DNA from: an uncultured Bacilli bacterium
GTDB lineage: Bacteria; Bacillota_I; Bacilli_A; RF39; UBA660
Length of the DNA stretch: 64,000 bases
Assembly: GCA_934183155.1 (NCBI GenBank)
Contig: CAKPSB010000001.1
Span: forward strand, 1 to 64,000
Direction: 5' to 3'
Positions 62,203 to 64,000 of the stretch are shown piece after piece; within the stretch, counting starts at the first letter, position 1, and each line of letters starts with the position of its first letter. The notes below the pieces were generated by a model. It worked only from the letters and a program-made list of their open reading frames with translations, had not been told where the DNA came from and did not search any database. Position numbers and translations under genes: made by a program.

Positions 62203-63357
62203 ATGGATAACCGAATAATTTTAAACGAAACATCTTACTTTGGATGGGGTGCTAGAAAAAATCTAGTACCAGAAATTCAAAAAAGACATTTCAAAAAAAT
62301 ATTGGTCGTAACTGACAAAACACTAAAAAGCTGTGGTGTTGCCGACATGGTTATTGATGAGTTAAAAAATAATATAGATTTTGATATTTACGATGATGTA
62401 AAACCAAATCCTACTATTACTAATTGCCAAAAAGGTATTGATTTTTGCAAAAAAATTAATGCCGATGCCATTGTAGCCATTGGAGGTGGTTCAGTTATTG
62501 ATACAGCTAAATGTATTGGTATAGTAACAAAAAACCCAGAATTTTATGATATAAATTCACTTGAAGGTGTTGCTGATACAAAAAATCCTAGCTTACCAAT
62601 AATTGCCTTACCAACAACAGCTGGAACCGCTGCTGAAGTAACAATCAATTACGTCATTACAGATGAAAAAAATGTTGTTAAAAGAGTGTGCGTTGATCCA
62701 CACGACATTCCAGTGCTTTCAATCATTGACCAAGAATTAATGGCGACAATGCCAAGAATGACAGCCGCCGCAACAGGACTTGATGCTCTAACACATGCTA
62801 TGGAAGGATATATTACAAAAGCTCATTGGGAAATGACTGATATGTTCCATTTGAAATCAATGTGCATGACGTATCATAATCTAGAAAAAGCAGTAAACAA
62901 AGATAAAAATGCCATAATAAACATGGGAATAAGTCAATACATTGCTGGAATGGGCTTTTCAAATGTAGGATTAGGTATAGTTCATTCTATGGCTCATCAA
63001 CTAGGAGCAACCTATGATGTCGCTCACGGTATAGCATGTTCACTTTTCTTACCATATATTTTAAAATATAATGGTCAAGCTTGTCCTGAAAGATACAGAG
63101 CTATGGCTACAGTATTTGGATTAGAAACCGAAGGAAAATCAGACATGCAATGTGTAGACCTTGTAGTTGATGCCGTTAGAAATTTAGAAAAACGTTTAGG
63201 CGTTCCAACAAAATTAACGGAAATAGAAGGAAAAGAAATCAAAAAAGAAGACTTTGAAATTATGGCTGAAAAAGCTTTCAAAGACCCTTGTACTGGTGGT
63301 AACCCAAGAGAAGTTACAAAAGAAGATATTTTAAGCTTATTTAATGAAGCTTATTAA
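62203..63357 (+). CDS. Iron-containing alcohol dehydrogenase
   Basis: 384 aa, type III (Fe-dependent) ADH. NAD-binding motif AIGGGSVIDTAK, PTTAGTAAEVT, the iron-binding GLDALTHAMEGY (Asp, His), and VHSMAHQLGATYDVAHG (two His). Relatives are butanol dehydrogenases, 1,3-propanediol dehydrogenase and lactaldehyde reductase. The exact aldehyde cannot be told. A fermentative role fits the anaerobic setting. It shares a transcript with the FIST gene 9 nt downstream. Confidence 0.93.
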   Translation: MDNRIILNETSYFGWGARKNLVPEIQKRHFKKILVVTDKTLKSCGVADMVIDELKNNIDFDIYDDVKPNPTITNCQKGIDFCKKINADAIVAIGGGSVIDTAKCIGIVTKNPEFYDINSLEGVADTKNPSLPIIALPTTAGTAAEVTINYVITDEKNVVKRVCVDPHDIPVLSIIDQELMATMPRMTAAATGLDALTHAMEGYITKAHWEMTDMFHLKSMCMTYHNLEKAVNKDKNAIINMGISQYIAGMGFSNVGLGIVHSMAHQLGATYDVAHGIACSLFLPYILKYNGQACPERYRAMATVFGLETEGKSDMQCVDLVVDAVRNLEKRLGVPTKLTEIEGKEIKKEDFEIMAEKAFKDPCTGGNPREVTKEDILSLFNEAY

Positions 63358-63366
63358 GGAGGAATT

Positions 63367-64000
63367 ATGTTAAAAACAAAAGTTGGTTATAGTGAAAATC
63401 CTGATGCTTATATCTCAGGAGTAGAAACAGCTGAAAAAGCAAATGTTATTGAAAATCCACAAGTAGGACTTTTCTTTACAAGCTGTGCCCAAGATCAAAC
63501 TAAATTAATGGAAGGAGCAAAAAGTGTCTTAGGAGATGTTCCAATAATTGGCTGTACATCATCTGCTGCAATATGCACACAAGACGGATATTTAAACAAA
63601 GAAACTGGATACTCTGGAATGATGCTTTTCGGTGGAGACCTAGAAGTTGTAACCGCTGGTAGTAAGCAAACAGAAGAAACACCAAGAGAAGTTGGTAGAA
63701 GAGTTGCTAAAGAAGCTATCAGTAAAATAAAAGGAGAAGATACAGAACCAGATTTCATGTTCATGACTGCTTCACCAGCCAATGAAGAAGAATACTTAAG
63801 TGGTATTGAAGATGTTATCGGAAATATTCCAGTATTTGGTGGTTCAGCTGCCGATAATACAGTCGAAGGAAAATGGAGTATTCTAAACGACGGTGAAAGT
63901 TATGCTGACGGTGTTGCCATTGCTATTTTCTACACTGATGGTGAAATGAAAAACTTATACACCGGAGCTTATAACGAAACAAATAATGCTGGTATAATTA
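63367..64000 (+). CDS. FIST-domain sensory protein (partial, runs off the window)
   Basis: The first 211 codons are present. After KVGYSENPDAYISGVETAEK, the FIST N domain shows VGLFFTSC, VPIIGCTSSAAIC and VFGGSAADN, typical of FIST domains that sense small ligands such as amino acids. No N-terminal membrane segment. The C-terminal FIST-C part and any output domain lie beyond the window. Strong SD AAGGAGG; co-transcribed with the alcohol dehydrogenase. Confidence 0.88.
   Translation, partial: MLKTKVGYSENPDAYISGVETAEKANVIENPQVGLFFTSCAQDQTKLMEGAKSVLGDVPIIGCTSSAAICTQDGYLNKETGYSGMMLFGGDLEVVTAGSKQTEETPREVGRRVAKEAISKIKGEDTEPDFMFMTASPANEEEYLSGIEDVIGNIPVFGGSAADNTVEGKWSILNDGESYADGVAIAIFYTDGEMKNLYTGAYNETNNAGII

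Overview
The window is 64 kb of low-GC, densely packed chromosomal DNA from a spore-forming, anaerobic Firmicute with Bacilli-type gene content. UGA is a normal stop (tsaE, pcrA and others end in TGA), which excludes the Mollicute code. Bacilli-type markers are RecU beside a class A PBP, DnaD beside Nth, YutD, RNase Y, SpoVIF, YunB and the ruvX-yrzB-mltG-trmR-trhP1-trhP2-greA run. Anaerobic life is suggested by class III ribonucleotide reductase (nrdD-nrdG). A gut lineage near Erysipelotrichia or RF39-type Bacilli is my best guess, not a demonstrated placement. Unusual habits include several TTG starts with good Shine-Dalgarno sequences, 8-nt gene overlaps, and promoters carrying an extended -10 (TGnTATAAT) with a weak -35.

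Layout. 1-435: 3' end of a 23S rRNA and a short 5S rRNA. 537-3372: an XRE regulator divergent from tsaE-tsaB-rimI-tsaD (t6A tRNA modification). 3383-8526: a collagen-like protein, an NMT1/ThiY-type ABC importer, two related unknown proteins and an M23 peptidase without signal peptide. 8647-16164: pcrA and ligA, neighbours in many Bacilli, here separated by a cassette of a small membrane protein and two surface proteins with the same C-terminal domain. 16177-20023: a Crp/Fnr regulator, a perfect 22-bp palindrome, and nrdD-nrdG-dut. 20105-33150: a GT-C membrane protein, DedA, two flavoproteins, a glucosaminidase, an RDD protein, asnB with a membrane protein and a MurE-like ligase, and an orphan holin. 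33203-41390: a Tam41-like CDP-DAG synthase, GTPases YsxC and Der, SpoVIF, SpoIVA, HU, CCA enzyme, DnaD and Nth. 41437-49332: PBP1A, RecU, membrane proteins and two VanY-like carboxypeptidases. 49592-57099: ruvX to RNase Y, including genes that make 5-methoxyuridine at tRNA position 34. 57217-64000: a truncated oleate hydratase, a lipoprotein deacetylase, a repeat-bearing anchored protein, YunB, YutD, an iron alcohol dehydrogenase and the start of a FIST protein.

Most unusual is the pair of surface genes at 11008-12366 and 12709-14001. One has a TasA/camelysin-like N-terminus and the other a type IV prepilin N-terminus, yet both carry the same C-terminal module. Near the 3' end of each is a patch of about 100 nt that is roughly two-thirds G+C by hand count and differs almost completely between the copies. 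It is followed by about 50 nt that are nearly identical. This is the layout expected of a target for localized diversification, by a diversity-generating retroelement or by cassette recombination. No reverse transcriptase is in the window and no template repeat was recognised. A GC-rich, hairpin-forming spacer lies between the two genes.

Many genes serve the cell envelope (M23, glucosaminidase, PBP1A, two VanY, MurE-like, AsnB, deacetylase, MltG), and three are sporulation-specific (SpoIVA, SpoVIF, YunB). All assignments come from reading the sequence; no database search was run.
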